From positions 7,412,492 through 7,476,491 of the forward strand of contig JAGTTD010000013.1 in NCBI GenBank assembly GCA_018398585.1: a DNA stretch of 64,000 bases, in the 5' to 3' direction. The notes beneath the pieces were generated by a model that was given only the letters and a program-made list of their open reading frames with translations, did no database searches and was not told the origin of the DNA. Origin of the DNA: Simmondsia chinensis. Its lineage: Eukaryota; Streptophyta; Magnoliopsida; Caryophyllales; Simmondsiaceae. The position numbers and the translations under genes are program-made. Shown in pieces: positions 41,601 through 53,049 of the stretch (position 1 is the stretch's first letter; each line of letters begins with the position of its first letter).

Positions 41601-42900
41601 CTGACCATCCCTCTAGGATTTTCTTTGAGCATCATGATCCATCTATTTCATTACACGACTCTTTTCTCGATGAGCAGCTTCTTGTTGTCTCTCCTTCACG
41701 TGGCCCTTGGTTTGCATGTATTATTAACTTTCTTGCCACAGGTACAATTCCACTTACTTGGTCTAAGCAAGAAAAAGATAGGATTTATTCTCAAGTAAAG
41801 CACTTTTATTGGGATGACCATGACTTGTTTAAACATGTATGCTGATCAGGTAATTCGTAGGTGTGTTCCAGAGTATGAGTATCGTAGCATTTTATCTTTT
41901 TGTCACTCATATGCATGTGGAGGACACTTTGGAGGTCGTAGGATTACTGCAAACGTCCTACAATGTGGTTTTTTTTGGCCTACTCTGTTTAAGGATGCTC
42001 ACGAGTTTTGTCTTGCATGTGAGCGTTGTCAGAACATAGGCCCATTGAAACATCGATACATGATGCCGTTGAATCCCATTTTGACTATGGAAATATTTAA
42101 TGTTTGGGGTATTGATTTTATGGGACCATTCCGCCCGTCCTTTGAGTTTGTTTACGTGCTTGTAGGAGTTGAGTATATGTCTAAGTGGATTGAGGATATA
42201 CCTACTAGGACCAATGATCACAAGGTGGTCATGCAATTTGTTAGAGACCACATCTTTATTCGTTTTGGTACCCTTAGAGCACTTATTAGTGATGGTGGTA
42301 GTCACTTTATTCATAGGTCATTTGAGGCACTTCTTGGGATGTACTCGATGCAACATAAGATTGCTGCCCATATCGCCCCTAAACTAGTAGTCAAGTAGGG
42401 CTTTCAAATCGTGAGATTAAGTCTATACTTGAGAAAACGGTTTGTCCTAATAGGAAAGATTGGTCACTTAAGTTGAATGATGCTCTTTGGGCTTACTGCA
42501 CAGCCTATAAGACCTTACTTGGTATGTCACCCTATAGGTTGGTCTTTGGTAAGGTGTGTCATTTACAGGTTGAGTTAGAACACCATGCTTATTGGACCAC
42601 TAGGGCTTTGAATTTTGATTTAGACCAAGCTGGTTCTAATAAGCAGCTACAATTGAGTGAACTTCAGGGGTTGAGAAACGAAGCTTATGAGAACGCAAAG
42701 ATTTATAAAACTAAAATTAAGGCTTTTCATGATAATCTTATTTTAAGGAAAACATTTGTTCCTAATCAAAAAGGTTTGGATTTTTAATTCTAAATTGCGT
42801 CTCTTTCTTGGTAAATTGAGGTCTAGGTGGGATGGTCCATTTGTAGTTAAGCAGGTGTACTCCTCGGGTGCCATTGAGATATACCACCCAAAAGATGGTA
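41601..42900 (+). pseudogene. Athila integrase, N-terminal and core (broken)
   Basis: The zinc-binding part reads CHSYACGGHFGGRRI ... CLACERCQNIG (41900-42040). The core follows: NVWGIDFMGPFRPSFEF (first catalytic Asp), LRALISDGGSHFIHRSF (second Asp). At the expected catalytic Glu the frame is shifted, and the best matching frame reads [17 protein letters not shown], that is Gly for Glu. After that [20 protein letters not shown] and the C-terminal RSRWDGPFVVKQVYSSGAIE lead directly into the L1 insertion at 42911. The protein continues at 48751. Confidence 0.9.
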
Positions 42901-42911
42901 GTGCATTCACT
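42901..42911 (+). repeat. Target-site duplication, left copy, of L1-B
   Basis: GTGCATTCACT, identical to 48740-48750; the last T is shared with the poly(T) run. Confidence 0.9.
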
Positions 42912-43106
42912 TTTTTTTTTTTTGGGTAAATCAGTGATATATACCATATATGATCAAGAATATATGTACAAGTCAATGAGGGGCATACCCCAAGTCAAGG
43001 CCAAAGGCCTACATCAAAGAATCAATCAGAGAAAGAAACAAAGCAAGAAGTATCAACGGTCAACATGACCAAACAAAGGGAAAAAAGCAAATGAAAGCAA
43101 ACAAAG

Positions 43107-44180
43107 CTAGAGCTCAATCCTCCACTCCTGCAGAAGCTGTGAGTGGCGATGTGCACCGCGAAGCGTAGAAGTAGCAATAAGATGGCTGCGGACCAATCCT
43201 GTGATCTCCTCAGTGACAACTGCAGAAGGCTTGGACTGGGAGTGATGAATCCTCAGGTTACGCTTATACCAGAGGATGTAAACCGTCGCGGAGAGACAAA
43301 GGCGAGCAAGGATCCGAACCACCCTGTAGCCACGGAGCCTGGTAGCAGCCCACCGAACCAGCTCGGGCCATGGTAGCATGGGCCAGACAAAAGAGGTGCG
43401 AGAAGACACCCTGGACCAAACAGTAACAGAATAGCTGCAGGTGAAGAAGAGATGGTCATGCGACTTAGCATTTGATCCGTACAACATGTAAGTAGCCCGT
43501 ACATCCTGCACTTGATGTCTCAGCAGTCTATCAAATGTCCATAGTGGCTCACAGGAGGCAAGCCACAAAATGAAGGAGTGCCTGGGGATGTAAAGCTGAG
43601 ACCAAAGGAGGTGATGGATGGAGCCCTCCTCCCTCCGACTGCGAATCATCTCCCATGCCGATCTAGTGGTGAAAACCCCAGATGGGTCCCTCATCCACCG
43701 TACACTATCAGCTATCCCCGGCCGGGGCCTAAAGTCAACTGAATCCCAGATAGGAAGCAGCTTATCAATATCCCGTGGGAAACGCCACTAATCACCCTCA
43801 ATAATATCTAAAACACGAGAGCCCAAATGATGACTAGTGGAATGGAGGAGGCGGAAAGAGAACCGCCCCTCCAGACAACCACACGGCAGCCAATAATCGG
43901 ACCACAAAGCAGTGTCCCGTCCATCACCAATGATATGCCGAAAAGCCCCAGCACAAAGTGATCGAACACTAAGAATGCTCCTCCATGACCATGAAATCGA
44001 ACCTCTTGGCTAAATATTCCAGAAGGACTTCTCCTTGAGTCGATTGGCATGAATCCACTGAGGCCAAAGAGAGTTATGATCAGTGGGTAGAACCCATATA
44101 TATTTCATGAGAGAAGCCTGGTTCCACTCATGCAGACGCCGAACCCCGACTCCACCCTCCATGCGAGGATAGCAGAGATG
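43107..44180 (-). pseudogene. L1-B ORF2 C-terminal zinc-binding region
   Basis: FTTRSAWEMIRSRREEGSIH, LLWSQLYIPRHSFILWLAS, HDHLFFTCSYSVTVWSRV and VYILWYKRNLRIHH lie in one frame from 43694 to the stop at 43107-43109. This is the zf-RVT region of plant L1 ORF2. No RNase H follows before the poly(A) tail, unlike L1-A, so the two belong to different L1 subgroups. A poorly conserved linker with frame changes covers 43700-44180. Confidence 0.88.
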
Positions 44181-44183
44181 CTC

Positions 44184-45420
44184 CTAGGAGACCTTGGCCC
44201 CACCCAGGCCCAGAGAAGTGCCCTTCCAGGGAAAGGCCACAAGGGACGACTCAATCTTCCTGATCATCAGCTTCAGGAGAATGAAGACAGATGACCAGAA
44301 GACCTGAATAGAGAACATGACCAATCTGATAAGTTGCAAGCGCTCAGCATAAGATAGAGCATGAGATGTCCAAAGCTGGATGCAAGCAAGGATGTGGTCT
44401 AAAAGAGGCTTACAGTCGATGAACCGAAGCCTCATCGTGATGTGCGGCACCCCCAGATACCTGACCGGGCACTGACCCAACTGGAACCCCATAATATGAA
44501 GGAGAGTCTGCTGAAGCTCGGAATCAACCCCGGTAATGAAGACAGTACTTTTTGCAGCATTCGAGGACTGCCCCAACAATGCAGCAAAATGATCTAAAGT
44601 CTCCCATAGAACTGACAAACTGCCCTCATCAGCCTCACTAAAAATCATAAGATCTTAGCAAAGCACAAGTGAGCAAGGCTGGTACTCTGGCAACGAGGAT
44701 GAAAGCGAAACCTCGGATCAGAAGATGCGCGGCTAAGCAACCCTTGTAGGCCCTCTATGGCATTAACAAAGAGACAGGGCCAGAGAGGATCCCCCTGCCT
44801 GAAGCCCTTGCTCCTGCCAAAAACCCATGAAGCTTGCCGTTAATGGGGACTGAAAATCTGGCTGTGGAAAGACACTCCCGCACCCATCGAATCATGACCT
44901 CAGGAATACCCATACATCGCATAGCAGTGAGAATGAACTCCCAGCGTACTATGTTAAAAGTCGTGCGAAGTTCGACCTTTAGAGCACATCGAGGCGAAAG
45001 CATCTGAAAGTTATAATCGTGCAGAAGCTCCTGAGCCAACAGAATAGTGTCAGATATCCTCCGCCCAGGAATGAAAGCAGACTGCGAGTCATCAATGAGG
45101 TAAGGAAGAACTCCCTTCAACCTTTTTGCAATGATCTTAGTTATGCACTTATAGATCACATTGCAACAGGAGATCGGGCGAAAGTCAGCGAAGGTGGGAG
45201 GATTCTCCACCTTCGGGATCAAGCTAATACGAGTAGAATTCAGAGCGCCAAGCATGCGTCCTGACTGGAAGAAAGACCGGACAGCCAAAACAACATCACA
45301 CCCCACCACATCCCAAGCCCTTTTAAAAAGGAGGGAGGTATAGCCATTAGGGCCAAGCGCCCTATCATCACTAGTCGAGAATAAAACATCTCTCACCTCA
45401 ACATCAGTAACTGGAATCTA
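44184..45420 (-). pseudogene. L1-B ORF2 reverse transcriptase (broken)
   Basis: RT boxes in order: GPNGYTSLLFKRAWDVVG, STRISLIPKVENPPTFADFR, DSQSAFIPGRRISDTILLAQ, then KVELRTTFNIVRWEFI where the first catalytic Asp position is Asn and neighbouring residues are altered, and ARFSVPINGKLHGFLAGARA. The frame breaks near 44755. At about 44655 the FADD box reads LAHLCFAKIL because one base is missing after TTTGCT. After it come VLWETLDHFAALLGQSSNAA and CPVRYLGVPHITMRLRF (44640-44430). Confidence 0.9.
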
Positions 45421-46058
45421 TAGGGGATGAGCCTGATCCTCAGAAAGACGGGTCTGAAAGAGCTTCGAAATATCCTCACGAAGCGGCCCACTCGGCTCAG
45501 TCAATAAGTCTCGAAAGTAGGAAACTCCTGCCTCCGAAACCTCACTGTCATCATACGTCCTCCTGCCATCAGCACGATTGATAGACGAGATCCGACTCCT
45601 AGCCTTCCAATGCGTGATAGACTTATGGAAAAATCGAGTGCCCTGATCTCCCAAGAGAGCCACTGGATGCGAGATTTCTGGCAATAGAAAGCCTCCTCAT
45701 CCCTACATAACCGCGAGTACTCCCGAGACAGTCGACGCTCCTCCTCACGAAGTAACATACTCTCGGGTCCATCATCTAAAGCTCGCTGAGCCTCAGACCA
45801 GGCATCCCTAACCACCACAACCCGAGTCGATATGTGGCTATAATGTGTAGCATTGAGGGCCTTCAGCTCACCCTTCAGCCTCTTCAGCTTCTGAGTGAGT
45901 TGATACATAGGCGTGCCCTCAATAGTAGTGGCCCAAATCCTCCTCACAGTAGGTAGGAACTCCTCCTGGTCAGCCCAAAAGTCAAAGAACTTGAAAGGGA
46001 GCCGCGATGTGTGGCACAGTTCAAGGCCTCTAACTACAAGGGACACTGGTCTGAACAT
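45421..46058 (-). pseudogene. L1-B ORF2 linker between endonuclease and RT
   Basis: LPFKFFDFWADQEEFLPTVR, MYQLTQKLKRLKGELKALN and REEERRLSREYSRLCRDEEA form the usual charged linker, followed after a frameshift near 45680 by LLGDQGTRFFHKSITHWKAR and ISSINRADGRRTYDDSEV. The latter is the G-D-x-x-T-x-F-F motif that precedes RT in plant L1 elements. Confidence 0.88.
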
Positions 46059-46729
46059 AACTCCCGAGGAAGGAACTTAATAGATGAGGAAGAATAAGTG
46101 CGAAGCCAGCCCTCGCTCACCATGCACCAATCAAGACGCTACAAAATGAGAGCGTCCCCATCTAACCCATTGGACCACGTGAGAAGTAGCCCAGAGAACG
46201 GCAGAACTGTGAGCTCAGAATCATGAACACAGTCTCTGAAGTCATCCATGTGGCCAGGCCAAGAGTCCTGACCACCTCTCCTGTCACTCGGAATGAGGAT
46301 AGCGTTAAATTCCCTAAGGAGTATCCAAGGCTCCTCTTGGAGACCCACGCTGGCTCCTCGAATATACTTAGATAGCTCCCGATGCGGACTCGGCTCGGTT
46401 AATCCATAGACAAATGTAGCAGTGAAGTACACATCACCTCGGATGTCAGAAACTTGGTAGGTGAGATACTGATCCCTACCCTGTACTCTCACTACACGGT
46501 AGAATGTCGGATCCCAAAAGACAATGATGCGACACCCACGGGGTCGCACCCCACTGACAAGAAACTGCCACGCCTCAGCATAGCGGGTAACAGCAGACTC
46601 AACGCTAACAGGGTTGTCTTCGTCTGAACCAAAGCCAACAAGACTCAAACGACTGGAAGAGATCTAGCAACGTACAACACTAATAGTATTGGGGTTATTA
46701 AACCCCCTAACATTCCAGCATCCTATCAT
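46059..46729 (-). pseudogene. L1-B ORF2 AP endonuclease domain (broken)
   Basis: ATG at 46729 gives MIGCWNVRGFNNP, the first endonuclease motif, followed by a TAG after about 21 codons. In the same region CRIIVFWDPTFYRVVRV, FVYGLTEPSPHRELSKYIRG, PWILLREFNAILIPSDRRGG and LPFSGLLLTWSNGLDGDALI follow. The REFNAI motif replaces the usual GDFN. A stop at 46139 precedes the remaining C-terminal part. Confidence 0.88.
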
Positions 46730-46746
46730 GGGAAACTGGAGAACTA

Positions 46747-48270
46747 TCACGAACCCTCACCGCCCTTTCGGCCTCCACGAGTACCCTGAGCATCCTGAGG
46801 GCCTTGGGTAGCTTGAGCACCCTGAGCAACGAGAGCAGTAGTTGAGCACGTAATACGAACAGCTGGAGCAAGGTTAGGAGGAGCATCCGATGTGGATGCC
46901 TCCCAGGACCGCCGCTCGGCCAGAAGAGCGAACCGGTTTGGAGACTCGATACCTGTCTTGGCGGACCGGCTCTCAACACAAGCAAGTGGCTCATAAATCC
47001 GCAAAAGAGCATCCTAAGCCTCCTCAACCTCCATAGGAACAAGAGCCCGACTTAGATCCTCAGTCGAGCTAGAGTCCTCGTCATCAGCGAACAGGTCAGC
47101 AGCAGAATCAGAGACGTGGGACCCACAGCAGGCCAGGCCCGTTGCAGGCCTGGTGAGACCCGTGAATGGGCCTGCATCAGGCCCTGTGTGGATTGAAGCA
47201 GGGCCCAGCACGGGCCCAACAGCACCCGGCCCCAAATTAGGCCGTGTTGGGAAAGGACACGGGGTCCTCACTTCCCCCCCCCCCCCCCCCCACACCTGGG
47301 CCGCAAGAAGGCCCAGGCTGCCTGGGCCCATTACGGGCCTCAGGCTAAAGTGGGCCGCCACGAGCAGGAGCCCCACTAGCGTGGTGCAGGGTCATAGACA
47401 CCCCCACACGCACCCTTCTCCCACCGAAAACCCTCCACTCCTCCACCGGTCTAGTAGCGATGGCAGCCCCACCAAGCACGCCACCACCGACCACCTCATC
47501 ACTCGGCAGCGCTAGCGCCGGCAAAGCCCCAGTGCCATTTTTCTATTTGGATTTCTTCTTCTTTCTACGCCCTAACACCGGAGCAGCATTAGAAGGAGCC
47601 TCCTGAGCAACAGGAGGTGAGCAATCATGCCCAAGCACCATACAAGTCGGGCAGCGCTTCAGCATTCCTTCAAACGTGATACCAAGTCGGACCCGAACAC
47701 CACGAACCTCAATGAGGGTCTCCGTCGGCACAGGAGCCATGGCCCTCACCTCAACACAGACCCGGATATATCCCAAACAAGTACCATCGACCGTGACCTT
47801 GTCCATGAACAAAGGCCTACCAACCGTACTACTAGCATAACTGATCCCTGCAGGCTTCCAAAGAGACAAGGGAAGGCCAGATATCCTGATCCAAACTGGA
47901 GTGGTTTTGCTATCCCTACGCACCATTAGCCCATCCTTCCAAAGCTAAAGGGATAATGCAAATGCCCTTGAAGAACCAAGGACCACCTAACAACACATTC
48001 TCGGCTTGCACCTTAGTGTGAAACCGAAAGTAATAAACTTCTCCATCAAATAGGACGCATTCAAGGCCCTTATTCCCTCATAGAAAACTAGCAATCTCTT
48101 TCATCAAGAACAAGCCCTAAAGGCTTGCCATCAAGAAGAACATGCTCAAAATATCACAAAGTGTTCAATTTAGTGGTTCGGACCCGGTCAGCCCAAGTGG
48201 CGGTACCCGCCCCACCACCCGCCGGTCCCGAACTCTCAACCACAACCACAGCGTCATGCACCCCAGACAT
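46747..48270 (-). pseudogene. L1-B ORF1 (DUF4283/zinc-knuckle type, broken)
   Basis: ATG at 48270 gives MSGVHDAVVVVESSGPAGGG. After frame damage around 48100-47940 the best part is 47926-47543: KTTPVWIRISGLPLSLWKPA, SSTVGRPLFMDKVTVDG, YIRVCVEVRAMAPVPTETLI and CPTCMVLGHDC, matching the DUF4283-plus-zinc-knuckle ORF1 of plant L1s; the knuckle keeps C-x2-C-x4-H but is shortened after it. The C-terminal part 47004-46747 (ESPNRFALLAERRSWEAS) precedes ORF2. A C18 run at 47274-47291 lies inside the low-complexity middle. Confidence 0.82.
47274..47291. repeat. C18 homopolymer inside L1-B ORF1
   Basis: Uninterrupted run of 18 C on +, within a proline/glycine-rich low-complexity part of ORF1. Confidence 0.9.
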
Positions 48271-48739
48271 GGTGCGTGATCGATGAAAAAACAGTAAATA
48301 AGCCAAGAAACCCTAGAAAAATTAGGGTTTAATGCACCCCAGAACCGTGCGCCGCCGGAAAACTTCACCGGCCAAAAAATTGGCCAAAGACCGGCCATCC
48401 GCACCTAGCAACAACAACCGAGTAAGGATCGAAGAAGGCTTACGAAAGATTGCTCCAAAACAAATCGCAAAGAGAGAAGAGAGAAAGTCGCGAGGGGCCC
48501 GACTTTCAAAATCGCCTGGCCGCATTTGGGCCGGAATTCGGTTATCGCTATAGTCGCCGGGGCTCGGTGAAGATAGGAGGAGATTGCCGGGGATGGCCCA
48601 AACATCCTACGCCACAACTCCCAACACCCAAACCCTAACACCCTCTCCCCCTTGTTTTCACCCTCTACCGGCCACCACTAGCAGCACCGCCGCCACCATC
48701 TGGAAGTGGGACGACCAGCGAACACTCGCTGCCCTAGTC
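48271..48739 (-). promoter_or_regulatory. L1-B 5' untranslated leader
   Basis: GC-rich sequence between the target-site duplication and the ORF1 start. Plant L1 leaders carry an internal promoter, but no specific element can be recognised here. Confidence 0.5.
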
Positions 48740-48750
48740 GTGCATTCACT
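48740..48750 (+). repeat. Target-site duplication, right copy, of L1-B
   Basis: GTGCATTCACT, identical to 42901-42911. Athila coding sequence resumes immediately after it. Confidence 0.9.
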
Positions 48751-48900
48751 GTAAATGGTCAAAGGCTTAAACCTATAGTTAAGTTGGATAACATTGTTGA
48801 TCGACAGCTTATTGAAGTCGTCTCTTTGGTGGACACCATGATTGATACTTGATCTTTGTTGGATTCATTGCGCTCGCCTGAAGGCGTAAAACTTAGTGCT
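48751..48900 (+). pseudogene. Athila pol C-terminus after the L1 insertion
   Basis: In frame with the last residues before the insertion, the sequence reads VNGQRLKPIVKLDNIVDRQL, the end of the Athila integrase. A stop follows near 48850. Confidence 0.82.
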
Positions 48901-50092
48901 TCTAGAAGGTAGCCTAGGTTTTGTTAATTCTTGTTTTTAGTTCAATTTTTCAACTAATTAGTTTCGTGGAGACTTGTTTTTCTTTCTTTTCAGGTTCTTG
49001 TCTCAGGTTGAAGGAGTCATATGTAAATGTTCACGTTGCCTTGTTAGGTTGTATTGCTCTATCTCACCTATTTCTAGTGCTTAATTGATTTATGTTGTCG
49101 TATTAAGGACAATGCATGATTTAGGTGTGCGGCTGAGGCTTATTTGCCTGTGCTCATTTTTTGGTCAAATTTTTAAATTTTTGATCTTTGGTGCATTTAG
49201 AGTGTGCATTATAACCGTTTAGCCAAGTTTTCCTTGATCGATGCGTTTGATAGGAGGATAGAAGGACTAACTGTTTATTTCGTTCTCTTAATTTCATGAA
49301 ATTAAATGATTCTACTCCATACTTGTTACTGAGTATTGTCGATAAATGTTGATATTAATGGGTTCTGCTCCTGCGGCTTACATATTCACTTATATGTCTT
49401 GAGTTTTGCAGGCTTGTCCTATTGACTCATCCTAATCCTTGCCTCTTGATACGATGTAAAGTACTTATTGATCAATGTCAGTTGTAAAGTTGAGGTACTT
49501 GTTATGCGAAAGTCCAAAAATTGGACTGAAAAAGAAGAGGAAACGAAAGGAAAAAAAAAGGAAAAAAAATTAAAATAAAGAAAGGAAAAAAGTTTCTTGC
49601 AAAGAAAAAAAGAGGAAAAAGAAAAAAGAGAAAGGAAAAATTGATGCACATTCAGGATAAAGATATTCTTTTTTTGTGCTATATCGAGGTCAAAATGTTT
49701 TAAAATGGTCACTCATATTCCACTTAAAATTCTCTATACATAGGCATATATTTAGGTGATTCAATGGTGTGAGTGTACAAAATCTTGGTATATTTGGTTG
49801 GATGTGAGAATTTCATAAGATTTTATGACATGAGATCCTCTTCACATTCACTTGTGTGCTTAAATTGCATTAGTAGTTTCTATTAATTGATACATGGTTA
49901 ATGGAATTCTATGATGAGTTTTAAAGTTTAATCATCTAAATTCATAGAATTGGAGAATGCTCTATATGTCTGAATCTTGTCTTGAATTATAATGTATGTG
50001 TTAATCTTGGAAAACTTGGTGAAGGTTGGGGTAATTGATTGCTTGAGTATTTGAGTTTATCCTATGCTTTGCTTGAGGACTAGCAAAGTTTA
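48901..50092 (+). other. Athila 3' non-coding region with a purine tract
   Basis: Athila elements often have an extra frame between pol and the 3' LTR. None is recognisable here: only short frames occur. Bases 49526-49642 form a long purine-rich tract of GAAA, GGAAA and AAAGAGG words, a known type of feature near the Athila 3' end. The stretch from 49738 to 50092 is AT-rich. Confidence 0.65.
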
Positions 50093-50105
50093 GGTGTGGG
50101 GGTGT
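50093..50105 (+). promoter_or_regulatory. Athila polypurine tract
   Basis: GGTGTGGGGGTGT directly before the 3' LTR start TGATGCG, in the usual context TTTAGGTGTGGGGG. Confidence 0.8.
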
Positions 50106-51616
50106 TGATGCGTTACATATTTACGCATTTTTTAATTGCTATTTTAATTATGTTGCATCTGAATTATTATAATTTTATGCTCACTTTGACAATTTTAATT
50201 TTTATAAGTTTGAAGATTAAAATTCCGAAAATTGTCAAATCTGGTGCAAATAAGACAAATTCGATGCATAAATAATTAAATCAAGTTAATCGAGATTTGA
50301 GTCAAGAACGTGTAAGCTCGGCCCAGACCCGAACCCGTGTCAACACTGCCCACCCTATGACTACTAGTTCACCAACACCAGACCCCTGTTTCAGCTTCAA
50401 TCTCACGGAGCCCAAGCAGCCCATCTTCATTGGTCCAGCTCGTCCAGCCCATCACCATCGCCTTTGCCCAGTTCAGTACAACACGCAGCACCTCAGGCTC
50501 AAACCACAACCGAAGCCCACCGTTAGCCCACATCACCTCTACAGCCCAAACTTAGGCCCCATATCACAGCCAACTCAAGTCCAGCCCCTCCCTTTCCCAT
50601 TCTAGGCTCGTCATAACATGCAAGCCCAATATCGAAGCTTGGCCCAGGCCAGTCTAGGCCATTGTGTGTCTAAGCCCAGCTCAGACTTAGGGTTCAGTAA
50701 GCAGAGTAACAACATGAAGCATCATTACAAATTAAGAAGATTCTCTATTTTTGGGGGCCGCTGGTTTTGGCACCGCTCAAACCTCTTTCTCTCTTTATCT
50801 CTCTTTCAATTAATTTAAGTTTTCTTTTTCGTTAAATTGGAACGAGGGCGAAATTAGCATGGAGATCGACATGAGTTCATACATCTCCGCCTTCATTGGG
50901 CCATCCTTGATGGAGAGCTAACTTGCTCTCTGGGGTTAGATGAAGTCTTAGTCTTTTTATTTTTATATTACTTTTAATTTCGAGATAATTTATTTGTTAC
51001 ATGAATTGCTTGATTGTGAGAAATACTATGAAGTATTGTGCTTTAATTTATTTTAATTAATATAATTATTAAGTTTGTAACCTTTAATTGTTGAGATTGA
51101 TATTTATAAATTAATTTTTTGTGCTTGTAGTCTTAGGATTAATTAATAAAGCAATAGTATTAACCAAGTTGTTAATTAAAGCCTATCTTTCCAATGCTTT
51201 TGTTAGATAGGGTCAATACATAATAATTAATAATACATTAGGTAGAGTTTATTTTCCTTATGCTTTGGTTATATAGGATCAATACACAATACTAACAACA
51301 TCACTTTAGTAGGTTGAAGCTTGTAGTCTAATCACAACCCATGTGATAATCAATAATCCCAATTTAAAAGTTAATGATGGATTCGAAACCCTAAGTTCTA
51401 ATTTAATGCACTTCCCCCCTTTAGAAGTGGAGTACTTACTTTAATTTTTGTTTCTTTAGATTAATTAACACAAAATCTTATAATCAGTCTTAGATAAATT
51501 CACGCACTCTTAGTCCCTGTGGTTCGACACCCTCTCGCCCTAGACTTTAATTTAGATGTGTTTAGCAAATAGGGTTTTATATTAAATTTTGATAGAAGTA
51601 GAAAAAAAACACATCA
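50106..51616 (+). repeat. Athila 3' LTR
   Basis: TGATGCGTTACA ... ACACATCA, 1511 bp, aligned with 35689-37237 along its length. Shared landmarks are AGCTCGGCCCAGACCC, TTGGGGGCCGCT and GTGGTTCGACACCCTCTC or its variant. Confidence 0.92.
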
Positions 51617-51658
51617 GTATCAAAGCTCTAAACATATTCAAGTTTAAACGATCCTTCA
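51617..51658 (+). promoter_or_regulatory. Right part of the copia 3 primer site and leader
   Basis: GTATCAAAGCTC continues the TGGTATCA primer site whose left half is at 35681. The gag ATG follows at 51659. Confidence 0.8.
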
Positions 51659-52660
51659 ATGGCTTCCCAAAAAACAAGATTGTTCCTTATAGCCCAAAAT
51701 TCGGCCACTAATCAAAGCAATCCCATTGTGCCATCAATCGAAATCAAGCTTGAAAATTATTTTCTTTGAAGAAATCTTGTTCTCTTGGCGGAGGATCTAC
51801 TCCTCGACAATCCACCACCTAATGTCATTGCCCCCACCGTCGTTGAACCCAAATCAAACATCTCCTTGGGTTCACAAACTCAAGTTAATCCTGCAGAATC
51901 TCTACCTTTTGATTTTTTTTCAACTTGGAAAAAGAAAGGATAAACTTGTCTTACTATGGTTTAAGTCAACCATAAGTGAGAGAGTTTTAGGCCATGTCGC
52001 TAGAGCAACCATTGCAAGAGAACGTGGCTTATGCTTGAACAAAATTTTCACTCTCAATCCAGAGCATGTCATGCAAGCCAGATGGCAATTACAAACTCTT
52101 TTACAAGGTACTCTCTCTGTGTTTGATTATGGGGGAAAAAAAATGCTTTCTTGCTAATCAACTATCTGTCGCCCTGCATCCCATGCTTGAGCAAGATCTC
52201 ATTCAATATATATTATGTTGCCTTGATGCTAAATTCGGTCCTTTTGTGACCTCAATCAATACCAGATGTGATCTTGTTGCCATAATCTTTGGTATGTTGT
52301 TACATGAAAAAGAGCATCTTGAACGCCTTATCTAAACACAAATCTTGACTGCTAATGCCGCCCAATGTCAACTCCTACATAATCAACCATATAATTATCA
52401 AAACAATCAAACCCCACACCATAATATTTCGCCCAACCCAAATAACAACAATCATGGTAGCAACCACAACCATCAAAAACAAAACAACCCCAACCATGGC
52501 AATAATCAGAGCCAACAAGGCCACCATTTGTGTTAAATTTTCCTTAAATCTAGTCACTTTGCTATTGATTGTTACCATCATTTCAATCATGCCTATACCT
52601 CTCACAAGGCCGCAAAAGTATCTGCTATGCTAGCATCTCCTAGCACCTTGATTGATTCTG
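51659..52660 (+). pseudogene. Copia 3 gag (broken)
   Basis: MASQKTRLFLIAQNSATNQS starts at 51659 with a stop after about 37 codons. Further on, KDKLVLLWFKSTISERVLGH and ATIARERG (51935-52020), WQLQTLLQGTLSVFDY (52080) and ILCCLDAKFGPFVTSINTR (52205) follow the UBN2-type gag order in different frames. A stretch rich in Asn and His (52345-52540) follows, then a region where a zinc knuckle would lie but is not clear. Confidence 0.85.
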
Positions 52661-52890
52661 GATGATATGTGGATTCTTGTGCTTCCAATCATTTGACTAC
52701 ATATCTCAACAATCTTTCTGCTCACATAGGCTATCAAGGTTTTGACAAGGTCCAGATTGGCAATGGTATACTTCTCCCTATACTTCATACCGACACTATA
52801 CTTATACCCACTAATGGCACTACGTTAAGATTACCACAAACTCTACATGTTCCTAAATTGACCAAAAATTTCCTTAATGTTTCATAATTG
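52661..52890 (+). pseudogene. Copia 3 protease
   Basis: VDSCASNHLTTYLNNLS carries the protease site with D-S-C in place of D-S-G, followed by KVQIGNGILLPILHTDTI and LRLPQTLHVPKLTKNFLNVS. The frame is open from 52669 to 52887. The Gly-to-Cys change would be expected to inactivate the enzyme. Confidence 0.87.
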
Positions 52891-53049
52891 ACTAAAGACA
52901 ATAATGTTTTTATGGAATTTCATTCAAACTTTTGTCTTGTGAAAAATATGTAGGGCCAGGTGCTTCTTAAGACACGCTTGATCAAGGGTTTTATTGAGTT
53001 GCAAGTAGTAGTCCCTTTTCTACCAAACCTTTTATTGCTTTTTTGGGGA

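Larger units (their letters stand above)
42911..48739 (-). mobile_element. L1-type LINE B, full length, inside Athila
   Basis: Bounded by a perfect 11-bp target-site duplication (42901-42911 and 48740-48750). On - it ends with a 13-base poly(A) tail (T run 42911-42923 on +). ORF1 starts at 48270 and ORF2 at 46729; the GC-rich 5' leader (48271-48739) is retained, so this is a full-length insertion of about 5.8 kb. Its GC content is well above that of the Athila host. Frameshifts and a destroyed FADD box make it inactive now. It splits the Athila frame between GSAFT and VNGQRL. Confidence 0.94.
35689..51616 (+). mobile_element. Athila-type Ty3-gypsy retrotransposon inside copia 3
   Basis: Two LTRs (35689-37237 and 50106-51616) begin TGATGC and end ACATCA. 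The primer-binding site TGGCGCCGTTGCCGGGGA follows the 5' LTR, and a polypurine tract GGTGTGGGGGTGT precedes the 3' LTR. Gag with a zinc knuckle, a protease with DFGA, RT, RNase H and integrase follow in gypsy order. The sequences [16 protein letters not shown] and VNGQRLKP are typical of the Athila branch. The flanks GTACCA and GTATCA fit a target-site duplication of the copia primer site. An L1 element is inserted at 42911. Confidence 0.93.

Noticed and set aside
49419..49712. 97-codon Phe/Ser-rich frame on -
   Set aside because: It is the complement of the purine tract in the Athila 3' region.
48901..50092. Env-like gene in the Athila 3' region
   Set aside because: Some Athila elements have an extra frame here, but only short unrelated frames are visible in this copy.
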